Assembly: GCA_009760855.2 (NCBI GenBank)
Contig: WPIO01000276.1
Coordinates: 82,016-146,015 of the forward strand
Reading direction: 5' to 3'
Length of the DNA stretch: 64,000 bases
DNA from: Cristatella mucedo
Lineage: Eukaryota > Bryozoa > Phylactolaemata > Cristatellidae
Made by a program: the position numbers and the translations under genes. This document shows positions 21,912-32,313 of this stretch, piece by piece; within the stretch, counting starts at the first letter, position 1; every line of letters begins with the position of its first letter. Below the pieces are notes generated by a model. The model searched no databases. It was given only the letters and a program-made list of their open reading frames with translations, and had not been told where the DNA came from.

Positions 21912-24215
21912 AGCTTCGCAATGGAACCTTTGACCTTTCTACTCGGAATCGAATGCCTAGCAGATATTTTCATCTTCCAGCTTCCAAGTCCCAAAATTCA
22001 AACGTCCACTTCGTTTTACATTATAGCCCAACAGCGACTCTAGATAGCATCGACTCTGAGTCTAGTAGCTGCGTACGTATTGTAAAAGGAAGTCGCTGCT
22101 GGTTCGCTACCCAAGCCGTGCGAATGCCAGGATTGGGTAGAGCTGTTGATGATACCCTGCTGCTGTAATAATTAGTGCAAACACTTCACTTTGGGAAAAA
22201 TTATAGCCAACTGATATTGTGTGTGCCTTCTGCCAACTCTGGTGATTCGTCAAGCTCTCATATATGTGCGTTTTGAGACGAATAAAGTTTAATTCTTTTT
22301 ACAGCTTACGTCCATGCTTCTGTGTGCAAGATACGTCGCGAGATTCGATTCAGGAGGAGCTGTAGTAGCCTACAAGAGTTGTGTGCATTCAACTCTAACC
22401 ATTCGATCATGCTTTCCCTACAGCATCCGTAAAATCCAGAGAAAGTGATTAAGGTCTCTGAGTGAAGTATAACAACGTTTTTTAATTATCAATAATCACT
22501 CAGCTTGCTGGCTTTGTTTTTCATAGACATAACAACAACGACTCTACATAGCATCGACTCTGCGTCCAGTAGCTGCATACTATATGTAAAAGGAAGTCGC
22601 TGCAGTGAGTGACAGCAAACTTACTGAACGTTCGAGCCAATCGGGAGGGGAAAGGGTGGTAATATGGTATTAACTTCCTGAACCGTGACTATAAGACCTA
22701 CCAAGCAGGTTTCGGCAAGCCCCCTAGTGAAAACGGTTATGTTTCTGAGATTGAACTCGATCAGTCGGAGCAATCAGGCTCTTAGAGTCGGTGCAAGATG
22801 ATGCAGCAAGGCTTGACTGTAGTGAGCTTCAGTGACTGTAAACATAAAAGCGACCATTCGCGATTAGGGAGCATTGTCCGTGAAAACACTCCTACAAGCA
22901 CATTCGCCAGTCTTTAAATCGAAATCACTCTCTTATCTACGGCGTTTTCCACCAGCTCTTCTAACAGGTGATGCTATTGTGCCACCTTCACCACATGCGC
23001 GAAATTTAGGTGTCGTTATCGACAGCTGCCTCAATTTCATAAGCTTCATTCAGAAGACTGCCTCTACAGCTAGCCATAACATCCGATCCCTATCCCAGAT
23101 TCGGAGCTGCCTCCCAAAGTGGTTTGAAAGAAATTAAACTAGCTCTTTAGTTCTGTAACGGTTTGCTTGTTGTAATTCTCTTTTAGTTGGGCTGCCTAAG
23201 GAAGCTATTATGCCACTACAGCAAACTATGAATTTGGCTGCAACTTGGCCTCCAAGTCCCAGCGGTTTGAGCACGTGTCTCCTTTAATGAAAGAGCTACG
23301 ATGGTTGCCGGTTGAGCAAATGATACAGAGCAAAGTTCTTCTGCTGAACCACAAGGCCCTCCACGGCTTGGCTATTTCGTACCTAGCTGAACTGCTGCAT
23401 ATGTGTAAGCCTGTTCGAACCCTTAGGTCCAGTGTGAACAATAAATTAGCTCTCTCATTCCTCTACTTAAAGACAGTTGGCGACAGAAGCTTTTTCTCTG
23501 CAGGTCCTAGACTGTGGAACTCGCTTCTACAATTCTTAGGCAATGACAACTACTCTCTTACTGCCGATTACGACTACTCTTTTCCACTTTCTCTTCGTTG
23601 CGTGAGACGAAGTCTGTTGGGTACAGAATGCGTACCGAAAGACGTATAGGCTGTGAGTGGGCTTTACGAAACTCTCTTGCTTAAAACCCACGTGGACTTT
23701 ACGACTTTGTGGAGTTACAGACGGAGGTACATTACATTACGTTACATTACAGTGGTGGGTTGTTCAATGTTAGTGGGGGCTGGCAGGACATTGGCTCGAG
23801 CTGACAGCCTTAACATAGCTCTTTCTCCGATCTGTATGCGTCGTACGCAACACTAGTCCCCTAACGACTAAATCGTGGCAGTGGCCTGGCGGTCGCCATT
23901 AGAGACAGCTGATAGGCCCTCGTTTGTTTATATACCCTTCACACTTTCGGCTATGGGCATAGCTCCTGTAGCAGAATGGAAAGGATGTGTGCTGGCTCTG
24001 TGCCCAAGATGACCTAGCGAGCCGAAATAGCTGCTATGGGTACTGTGCCCATAGCATATAGCCGAAACGTCGCTCAATCTATAAATAGAAGTTACCACAT
24101 TAGTTGCTAGGGCAGAGAAATTCTCAGCCATTACTCGTGATAGTTCAAGGTAGGTTTTACTTCGAGGTGGCGTCCGAAGTCGTAGCAGCTGTAGTTTGTG
24201 TTTCTATTTATCCAT
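21912..24215 (+). repeat. Segment B, forward copy
   Basis: An inter-palindrome segment repeated inverted at 42,150-45,123. It contains a family II L2 3' end, an internal direct repeat (22,028-22,105 and 22,536-22,610) and, near 24,031-24,055, an 8-bp stem GCTATGGG/CCCATAGC. No gene is supported outside the L2; the ORF 21,608-22,168 spans the arm A/B join and is unlikely to be real. Confidence 0.85.
22875..23755 (+). mobile_element. L2-like family II 3' end within segment B
   Basis: Encodes the RT C-terminal region in pieces (ARNLGVVIDSCLNF, 22,874-23,137; WLPVEQMIQSKVLLL to AGPRLWNSLLQF, 23,245-23,649), then a 3' UTR with gactttgtggagttacag and a tail of ACATT-like pentamers. The inverted copy is 42,620-43,555, so the insertion predates duplication of B. 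Confidence 0.85.
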
Positions 24216-24367
24216 GATTTGACTATAGACACTGGGTTCGCCGGCACACTGCCAGTGCAGGCAGACCGGTAAGTGCCCTAAACCACTCCAGGGTCAAACA
24301 GCTGGTGGCTGTGGCATAGAGACAGGCTGTGAGCGCCATAGAGACAGTGGCGATTAAGAATCGCCCA

Positions 24368-24441
24368 CCGCAGGAATCGAACTCACGACCTCAGGATCGA
24401 GGTCGTGAAAGTAACCGCCTTAGCTAGTGTGCCATCACGGC
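24368..24441 (-). repeat. tRNA-derived SINE head in arm 2L
   Basis: Near-identical to 58-131, with the same B-box GTTCGATTCC and 9-bp stem. Confidence 0.65.
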
Positions 24442-24712
24442 TTTGTCCTCCTCCTGCCAACCTACTGGAAGAGTTGTAGTTGGGAGACAGTGGGGAGGAG
24501 GGAACATCAACCTGTGACAAAGGAGTCGAGTGGGAGTAGGAGCCTTTGGGAGCCTAAGGGAGCCGTGAACCCTTCGGCTCCATTCGTCGTATTAGACTGT
24601 TGGTGGTAGTCATCGGCTGGGTCTCTGCTATGCAAATCAAAACTGCAGCACCCATTGTAAAAGTCATTGAAGTCGTAGCTGCCTTGTCTTACCTAGATAC
24701 TTTATCAACCGT

Positions 24713-24850
24713 GCCCACACACCCACACACCCACACACCCACACACACACACACACACACACGCACACACAATTCGCGTGCACAAACACACACACATACA
24801 CGCACTTACACACAGACACACACACACACATACACAATACACGCACACAA
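24713..24850 (+). repeat. CA-dinucleotide microsatellite in arm 2L
   Basis: Imperfect (CA)n with ACCCA, GCACAC and TACACG interruptions. Left-arm marker. Confidence 0.92.
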
Positions 24851-26709
24851 GCAAGCGAGCACACATCTAAACGTCACTTTTTCCGACTATCATAGCCACG
24901 ATTGTATTTGCATCCCATATGTAATGGGGGTTTAGGACATTGAGGTGTTTAGTGCACTATGTTGAGCTGCAGCACGAAGTAGAATTCAGCATCTGAATTT
25001 ATACCGACTTGATCAAATAAATATATCAAGCGTGAGAAGTCAAGCTTATAAAATGAAAAGCTTCTTGCATAGTTGTAGAGCATAGTTCCACTCAAGGTAG
25101 AGCATGCCTGCAGTGACCTTTCGGCAAAAGACGACTCGACACCTGCTTGTCCGGAGCAGCTCGGAACACAGAACTCGCAATCGACTAGCTTGATGATGGT
25201 ATTGACCAACTGTAATGAAAATCCAAGTTGTCTTTGTCTCTTGGATTCTAGAAGCCCTCTTGAACAGTGATAGTCGATTGCCACCGAGTCGGACTGCATG
25301 CAGCGCCTGCAGCTCTTCTGTTCTGCTTCGATAACAGAATTCCAATGACACCAGTGGCCGTATCGGCGGATCGCTCTTGGCATCCTCGGACACTTCGGAC
25401 ATGTCGTTGGTAGTGACTACGCTACAGTAACAAAGATTGCAGCTGAATGAAAAAACACCAGCCTTTCATCGCTGCTCAAGATTGTACTACAACGTTGAGG
25501 CATACTGCCTGAGTAGCTGACGTATTGCTTCCCAGTCGCAGGCATGTGCTCCTTCTCCAAGATCACGGCTTAAGTGTTACAAGGTCGAGGCTTAAGTGTT
25601 ACAGGCTGCGACTACAACCAGCACAAGCAGCATATGGAGGCCTCGAAGGCAAACGCAAATCGATAAACCTTACTTCAGTTACCATAGTTGCTTTAGAGAT
25701 AGATTCAGTGAACAGCAAATTATATCAAGCAGCCTCTATGACTGGCGTCCTCTTCCTAGATCGTGAGAGCTCCATTGCTACTAGCTGTATCAGTCGAGCG
25801 GCCAGCAGAAGGTGACAGCTTGGTCTCTCTGGTGTACGGTTGATCGGGAAAGGAGGCCTCGCAATTTTTGCTTAGCAGGAGTGCTGCAATAAAAAAAAGC
25901 TGAGCACGGAATCGATTTAGTCACGTGCTGGCTTTACCTGTATCTCATCTTCTAGATTGCTGCACCGGCACATCCGACATCGCACATCCTACGAACTCTT
26001 TGCATTTCGAGTGAAACGCCAACGGTAATAGTGAAGCGGATTCTAATTAGAATTTTTTTACGATCATTCTGTCGCTTTTTGATAAATTCGGCGAATCTTA
26101 GCGACGTTCTCCGGCGACCGCATGCAAAAAGGACACCCTGGATTATAGATATTTGCTTGACGTCCTACCATAAGAAGAAGCTCCTACCCTTCCATAGATG
26201 TGCAGCCAGGCAATTCGAGTCATTGGAGCTGGCGCCGATTTCGTAGTTCCACGGTGAGAGGGTAAAGGTGACAACAACTCTCCAGCCTTCCAGTAACGTC
26301 ACGGGATTCCTCTTCGAGTCAAGTTTTGATTGGGATGATTTCCCTATCAGTTATGTATATTTACCAGCTTATTGTGCAAGGAAAGCCTTGTATAATCATC
26401 TAGAGTTCATGAGTCAACATTTAAGTATTCGGGCGGCTAAATTGCTTCAGCCGTCACTTGGCGAATCCCAGCCACCGATCTTCCTCAAGCGACGATCTCG
26501 TACAGGCGCTCTAGTAAGCTTACCCTTCCCAGAGCAGCGCCCTGCTTAATCGGTGCTACTGGGTTCGCATCCATCGAAAGTCCAGTGGCCAATCCCGGGT
26601 ATGAGTGCTAGGACTCACCGAGTCCACCTCGAGGAGAATGCCTATAACCTGCACGTATGTGTATAACCTGCACGTTAGTGGTCGAGAGGACCCTAGCCTT
26701 CGACTATTA

Positions 26710-29335
26710 GCAAGCCCAAAGTCCCTATCTCAGTGCCTACATCTGTACCATCCCTATTTCCGTGTGCCTGCCCAGAGCACCTGAATCTCAGTGGACATGC
26801 ACAGCTCATTCCTGTCTCAGTGCTCATGTCTTTACAGCCCCTATCTCAGTTCACTTGAGTGGAGCGCCCCAATCTCAGTGCCAATGACTCTTCCCCCAAT
26901 TTCTCAGTGTGCTTAAGCAGAGCCCACCTATCTCAGTATGTCTTTAATGCCTTAACCCCAGTGCGCTATCACATATCCTCTATGCACCTATCACAAAGCA
27001 CATGTCTGTAGCGCCCTAATCTCAGTGCCAATATCTGTACCCTCAATATCTCATAGGGTTTGCTCAAATGTCACCTATCACAAATCGCATGTCTGCACTG
27101 CCCCTATTTCAGTCTACGTGCACAGAGCTCCCTTTTTTTTATCTCAGTGCTTATGCCTTTATAGCCCCTATCTCAGTGTGCTTGAATAGAGTGCACCTAT
27201 CTCGGTGCCTATGTCTGTACCGCTCCTATCAAAGTCGCCTAGGTCTTTACAGGCCCTATCTCAGTGGGCTTCATTAGAGCGCACCTATCTCAGTGCGTAT
27301 GTCATTACTGCCCCTATTTTAGTGGCTTATCTCTTTACAGCCTCAATCTGTGTCCATTTGAGCAGAGCCCACCTATCTCAGTGAGTATGTCTTTACTGCC
27401 TTTACCTCAGTGGGCTTGCGCACATCGCACCTATCACAGAGCACATGTCTGTAGCGCCCCTATCTCAGTGCCAATATATGTACCCCTAATATATCAGTGC
27501 GCTTGCTCAGAGTGCAAATATCACAGTGTACATCTATCACAGAACCACACCCACAGAACATCTATCACAGAACCCCATCACATAATCACAGAACATCTAT
27601 CACAGATACACAGAACAGAGTACATCTATCACAGAACCTATGTCCGTACTGTGCCTATTTCAGTGTGCTTGCTCAAAGTGAACCTATCAAAGAGCGTATT
27701 TCTGTACAATCCCTATCTCAGTGCACTTGCTCAGAGCGCACCTATCACAGAACCTATTTCATTACCGGCCTTATTCCAGTGAGCTTGCTCAGGGTGCGCC
27801 TTTCACAGAGCCTATGTCTATACCTCCCCTATCTCAGTGTGCATGCATGTACCCCACCTCTCTCAGTGAGTATGTCTGTAACGCCCCTATATCAGTGGCT
27901 TAGGGTCTTATAGGCCCTACCTCAGTGGGCCTGAGCAGAGCACTTAATGTGGATGCCGGTATTGCCCCTATCCTAGTGCCTATGTCAGTACCCCTAATAT
28001 CTCTTCCTCAGAACGTATCTATCTTACTGCGTATGTCTGTATCGCAAAAATCCCAGTTTAGTTGAGCAGAGCCTATCGTAGTGAGTATGTGTGTACAGCC
28101 TCTACCTCAGTGCGATTGCGCAGACTGTTTCTCAATACTGCCCCTATCTCAGTCTGCTTGAGCACAGCCCAACTTTCTCAGTTAGTATCTGTACTGCCGT
28201 TACCTCAGTGCGCTTGCATACAGCCCACCTATCACAGAGCCTGTGTCTGTACCACCCCTATCTTGGTGCCTATCTCTGTACTGCCCCAATATCTCGGTGT
28301 GCTTGAGCAGAGCTCGCCTATCTCAGCATCTATATCTCTACTGCCCCTATCTTAGTGCGCTTGCTCAGAGTGCACCTATCTTAGTGTGAATGTCTGTACC
28401 ACCCCTACCTCAGTCCGTTTGAGCAGAGTGCACCTATCTCAGTGCATATGTCTGTATTGCCCCTATCTCAGTGGCTTATTTCTTTGCAGCCCCAATCTCA
28501 GTGTACTTGAGCAGAGCCCACCTATCTTAGTGATTATGTCTGTACAGCATCTACCTCAGTGCGCTTGCGGAGAGGACATCTATCACATAACCTATGTCCG
28601 TACCACACCTATTTCGGTGAGCTTGCTCAAGGTGCACCTATCAAAGAGCGCATGTCTGCACAATCCTTATCTCAGAAGCTTATTTCGGTACAGCCCCGAT
28701 CTCAGTGCTCTTGAGCACAGCCCACCTGTCTCAGTTAGTACGTCTGTGCCGCCCCTATCTTAGTGCCTATCTCTGTACTGCCCTAATATCTCAGTGTGTG
28801 TGAGCAGAGCTCACCTATCTAAGTGCATATGTCTCTACTGCCCCTATCTCAGTGGGCTTGAGCAGATCGCACCTATCTCGGTGCTAATGTCCATACCGTC
28901 TCTATCTCAGTGGGTTTGCTCAGAGTGCACCAATCTCAGTGCATATGTCATTACAGCCCCTATTTCGGTGAGCTTGCTCAGAGCACACCTATCTTAGTGC
29001 GAATGTCTGTACCACCCTTACCTCAGTCCGTTTGAGCAGAGCCCACCTATCTCAGTGAGTGTGTCTGTAATGCACCTGTCTCATTGCGCTTCCTCAGAGT
29101 GCACCTATCTCAGTGCATATGTCTGTATTGCGCCTATCACAGTGGATTATTTCTTTACAGCCCCTATCTAAGTTGGCTTAAGTAGAGCGCACCTATCTCA
29201 GTACATATGTCTGTACCGCCCCTATCTTAGTGGCTTATGTCTTTACAGCTCCTATCTCGGTAGGCTCGAGCAGAGCCCACCTACCTTAGTGGCTATATCT
29301 GTACCTCCTCCTATATCCGTTCGCTTGTCCAGAGT
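26710..29335 (+). repeat. Degenerate ~58-bp satellite, forward array (palindrome 2)
   Basis: The longest uninterrupted array here, about 2.6 kb or roughly 45 dimers, with the same two ~29-bp halves as at 8,105. It includes the ATCTATCACAGAACC variant at 27,520-27,635. Translated frames here are repeat artefacts. Confidence 0.88.
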
Positions 29336-29342
29336 GCAAGAC

Positions 29343-30028
29343 ATTAGCGGCTTAGCCGAAAGGTTTTCAGCCTTCTTTAAAGGAAAAAACAATGCACATT
29401 CGTGCATCTATAAAGCCCCTTCAGACTAAAGCAACTGCTGAATCGAAACCAGTGATCTTCCATAAAGTTTTTTGAGGTTTCTGCATGTGCTGTTGCTAGG
29501 ATATTAAGGTCTAGTAAAAAAAGCTCCTCTCCTGATGAACTGATACCATCATCTCTGCAGTCTTCACTAGCATATCACCCTAGCCCAGCCATAACCGAGA
29601 TTGTTAATTCCTCTCCAAAAAAAAAAGGGTCTATTCAAGTACTCCTAATCGGCAATCGTTAGGCCCATACTTAAAAAGCCTGGATTAGATACAGACGTCC
29701 TTACAAACTATTGTCCGGTTTTCCTTGTCACTTTTGTGTCAATGATACTTGAAAATGAATGAAAAAAAAATGTAGCCAAGCAGCTGGTAGCACACGTTGC
29801 AAAGCCAAAAAAATTTCAATCGGGTTTCAATAGGCGGCACTCCACTGTGACTGCTGTCCTCTGTGCAACCAATGACATCCTATGCACCATTGATGATGTT
29901 AATATCACTGTACTGGTGCTGCTAGATCTATCCACTGGCTCCTACACCATTGATCACCATGACATACTGGAACAATTAAGTACAACGATTGGTCTGGCAG
30001 ATAAGGCACTGGCTTTGTCTAAATCGCA
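29343..30028 (+). mobile_element. L2-like family II fragment at the palindrome 2 centre
   Basis: Counterpart of 12,785-13,450, closely similar in sequence, with the same downstream end. Confidence 0.8.
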
Positions 30029-30030
30029 AT

Positions 30031-30245
30031 AATAATAATATAATAATAATGCACCTGATAAAGTGCCCTCAGAGAACTCAATCTCTCTCTACGTGCTTTA
30101 CATTTGCTGCAAAGGGAAATGCAATTGAATGGTGAGTAATATCATGCTTGATAAACAAACAAAATGAATGACTTGATTGGGGGTGATGATTAGGGGTGAC
30201 ATGCCCAGGGTCAGCATTCAAATGTGGTTAGTGGCAGAATGCAGT
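30031..30245 (-). mobile_element. L2-like family I 3' end at the palindrome 2 centre
   Basis: Only the 3' UTR and tail remain. The join to family II is identical to that at 13,450-13,455, but homology stops at about 30,245, whereas palindrome 1 keeps about 900 bp. Confidence 0.85.
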
Positions 30246-30309
30246 GTCGGGAGAAACTGCTTCCAGTGAGCGACAGCTGCCACAAGATTCCAAGCTCTAT
30301 GTAGCTGAG

Positions 30310-30965
30310 GCAAATGTGAACTGAGATGGATGTGGTACACACATAGGCACTGAGATAGGGGAATCTGCTCAAGCACAATGAGATAGGGGCGGTACAGACA
30401 TTGGCTCTGTCATAGGTGCACTCTGAGCAAGCCCACTGAGATAGGGGCGGTTCAGACCTACGCTCTGTGATAGGGACGCACTGAGCTCGCTCACTGAGAT
30501 ACAGGCAGGATATTAGCACTGAGATAGGTGTGCTCTAAGCTAGCTCACTGAGACTGGAGCTGTGAAGCCACAGAGATAGGGCCAGTACAGACATGGGCTT
30601 TGTGATAGGGGCAGTACAGACGTAGGCACTGAGATAGGTCCAGTCTGAGCAAGCTGATATAGCACACTGATATAGCTGTGGACATTAGCACTGAGGTAAG
30701 TGCGTTCGGCTCAGGCCCACTGAGATAACGGCAGTACATGAAATGTGCACTTAGAATGGAGTGCCCTACTCATGCCCACTGAGATAGGGCCTGTATAGAC
30801 CTAAGCCACTAAGATAGTGGCGGTACAGACATTCGCACTGAGATAGGGGGGGCTCTGCTCAAGTGCACTGAGATAAGGGCTGTAAAGACATGAGCACTGA
30901 GACAGGAATACTCTGTGCATGCACACTGAGATATGGGAGCTCTGAACATGCCCACTGAAATAGGA
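30310..30965 (-). repeat. Degenerate ~58-bp satellite, inverted array (palindrome 2)
   Basis: Same unit as 14,878-15,590 in the same orientation. It is much shorter than its forward partner, so the two arms of palindrome 2 are unequal. Confidence 0.85.
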
Positions 30966-31054
30966 GACCTTTGGGCATGCAAAACTTGACTCGAAGAGGA
31001 ATCCCGTGCAGTCCACGGCAGGCTCGACAGTTGTCGTCAACTTTTCACTCTCAC

Positions 31055-32011
31055 CGCGTCTCCGGGCGCCGCCGCGTCTCCGGGCGCCGCCGCGTCTCCG
31101 GGCGCCGCCGCGTCTCCGGGCGCCGCCGCGTCTCCGGGCGCCGCCGCGTCTCCGGGCGCCGCCGCGTCTCCGGGCGCCGCCGCGTCTCCGGGCGCCGCCG
31201 CGTCTCCGGGCGCCGCCGCGTCTCCGGGCGCCGCCGCGTCTCCGGGCGCCGCCGCGTCTCGGGACGCCGCCGCGTCCCCGGGCGCCGCCGCCTTTCCGGG
31301 CGCCGCCGCCGCCGCGTCTCCGGGTGCCGCCGCCGCCGCGTCTTCGGGTGCCGCCGCCGCCGCCGCGTCTTCGGGCGCCGCCGCCGCTGCCGAGTTTCCG
31401 ACCTGCACCGCATATCCGATCTGTGCCTCGTCTCCTAACAGTTCTGGGTCACAGCCCACTTGCGTTGCCGATGAGCCTCCGACCTGCTCCGCATCTCCCA
31501 CTTGGTCCGAGTCGTAACCCACTGGTTCGTCGCATGCCAGTGTCACCTCCACGGCTTCAGCTACCTCGCAGGCCGTTGCCTCGTTGCACACCACGTGCGC
31601 CTGGCAAACCGTCACAGCCTGGATCGCTGTCACCGCGTTCCATAGGGTGGCATCCTGGTAAACCGTTGTCGCCCGGCGGACCGTCGGCGATTGCTGATAT
31701 TGCTTCTGGTCCCTTTTGTCGCCGCCCTCTCTCCGACGAGCATTTGCAAACTCAGCGCTCAGCAGTCGCGCTTTACCTGCAGGGCTAGCCAGCGCTGTTA
31801 CCAGAGCCTCGCGAAGCAGACGGTAGTCATCCTTGATTGCCTTCGGCATGTAAGAATACACATAGAAGGCGCTTCCTTCCAGGAAGAGTGGCAGATATTT
31901 GTGCCAGATTGTCGGATTGACACCGTACAGCTCGAGCCGCCGCTTCGAGTCAAGCAGCCAAGTTGCGAAGTCATCACCGACTTGAAAATGCTCAAGCAAC
32001 ATTGCTGTCAT
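31055..32011 (-). pseudogene. Gag-like protein of a Ty3/gypsy-type LTR element, truncated
   Basis: The start is at 32,011, shortly downstream of the inferred LTR. The N-terminal ~90 residues fit the capsid-like region of gypsy-type Gag: F..WL.....LE, then LPLFLEGSAFYVYSYMP and Y..L...L. The middle is Val/Ala-rich with alternating VTACE-like units, and the C-terminus runs into GDAAAP repeats. No zinc knuckle, protease, RT or integrase follows: at 31,055 the sequence returns to arm A. It is therefore a fragment, probably non-functional. Codon use is much more GC-rich than its surroundings. Confidence 0.6.
31056..31253 (-). repeat. 18-bp minisatellite within gag (11 perfect units)
   Basis: Eleven consecutive identical units (gcgtctccgggcgccgcc) on the plus strand encode repeated GDAAAP on the minus strand. 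Degenerate units continue to about 31,390. Perfect identity beside old, diverged repeats indicates recent expansion. Arg-rich and Pro-rich frames on the other frames are shadows. Confidence 0.95.
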
Positions 32012-32043
32012 CGCCGCCGCCGGAAATAGCTTGTAGTCTAAAT

Positions 32044-32313
32044 TGTCGTCGCGAGCGGCACAGCACGCTAGCCAACGAGGAACACCACCAGTTTATTTTC
32101 TCCACACTCACAGCCTGCGGAAGCACTACTGGGCGCCGCGAACGTCGCTAGCTTCTGTCCTCTGCGGTACCGGAACGCTGCGCTCTCATTCGTTGGCGCC
32201 GTTGCCAACGCCTAGCTGCGCTCCGATTGCCTAACCGATGGCCAGGGGGTTGCCACCCAGCCTAGTACTGGCAGATAACTTTATTTAGGCGCTGTCACCG
32301 ACTGCGGTCTACA
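32044..32313 (-). mobile_element. Probable LTR upstream of the gag-like gene
   Basis: On the minus strand a segment begins TGTAGACC and ends GACGACA, contains an AATAAA signal (32,092-32,097), and is followed within about 35 bp by the gag ATG. No second LTR or clear primer-binding site is visible, so the limits are inferred. Confidence 0.4.

Larger units (their letters stand above)
24215..26690 (+). repeat. Arm A, copy 2L (left arm of palindrome 2, internally deleted)
   Basis: Matches arm 1L from before its first base to about 1,620, then at about 25,984 jumps to the equivalent of 7,335. About 5.7 kb including all Gln-rich exons is lost. The CA tract marks it as left type. A minus-strand frame (25,383-24,949) contains KRQRQLGFSLQL and VDCEFCVPSCSG, also open in arm 3, but its status is unknown. 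Confidence 0.88.

Noticed and set aside
21608-22168. 186-codon ORF as a host gene
   Set aside because: It crosses the arm A/segment B join and matches non-coding repeat sequence on both sides.
23928-24131. tRNA or other structured RNA near the GCTATGGG/CCCATAGC hairpin
   Set aside because: A short stem only, poorly kept in the inverted copy near 42,315.
24600-24935. ORFs over CA tracts (THTHT and VCVCV)
   Set aside because: Pure microsatellite translation.
26710-29335. Many overlapping small ORFs (for example 27,264-27,782 and 28,386-28,763) with YLSxxxCxxPISV patterns
   Set aside because: They are translations of the degenerate satellite; the same words occur in several frames.
30971-31788. 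Plus-strand Arg-rich (RRRVSG) and Pro-rich (PPRLRA) ORFs up to 260 codons
   Set aside because: Shadows of the gag minisatellite; the minus-strand frame continues into a recognisable capsid-like region.
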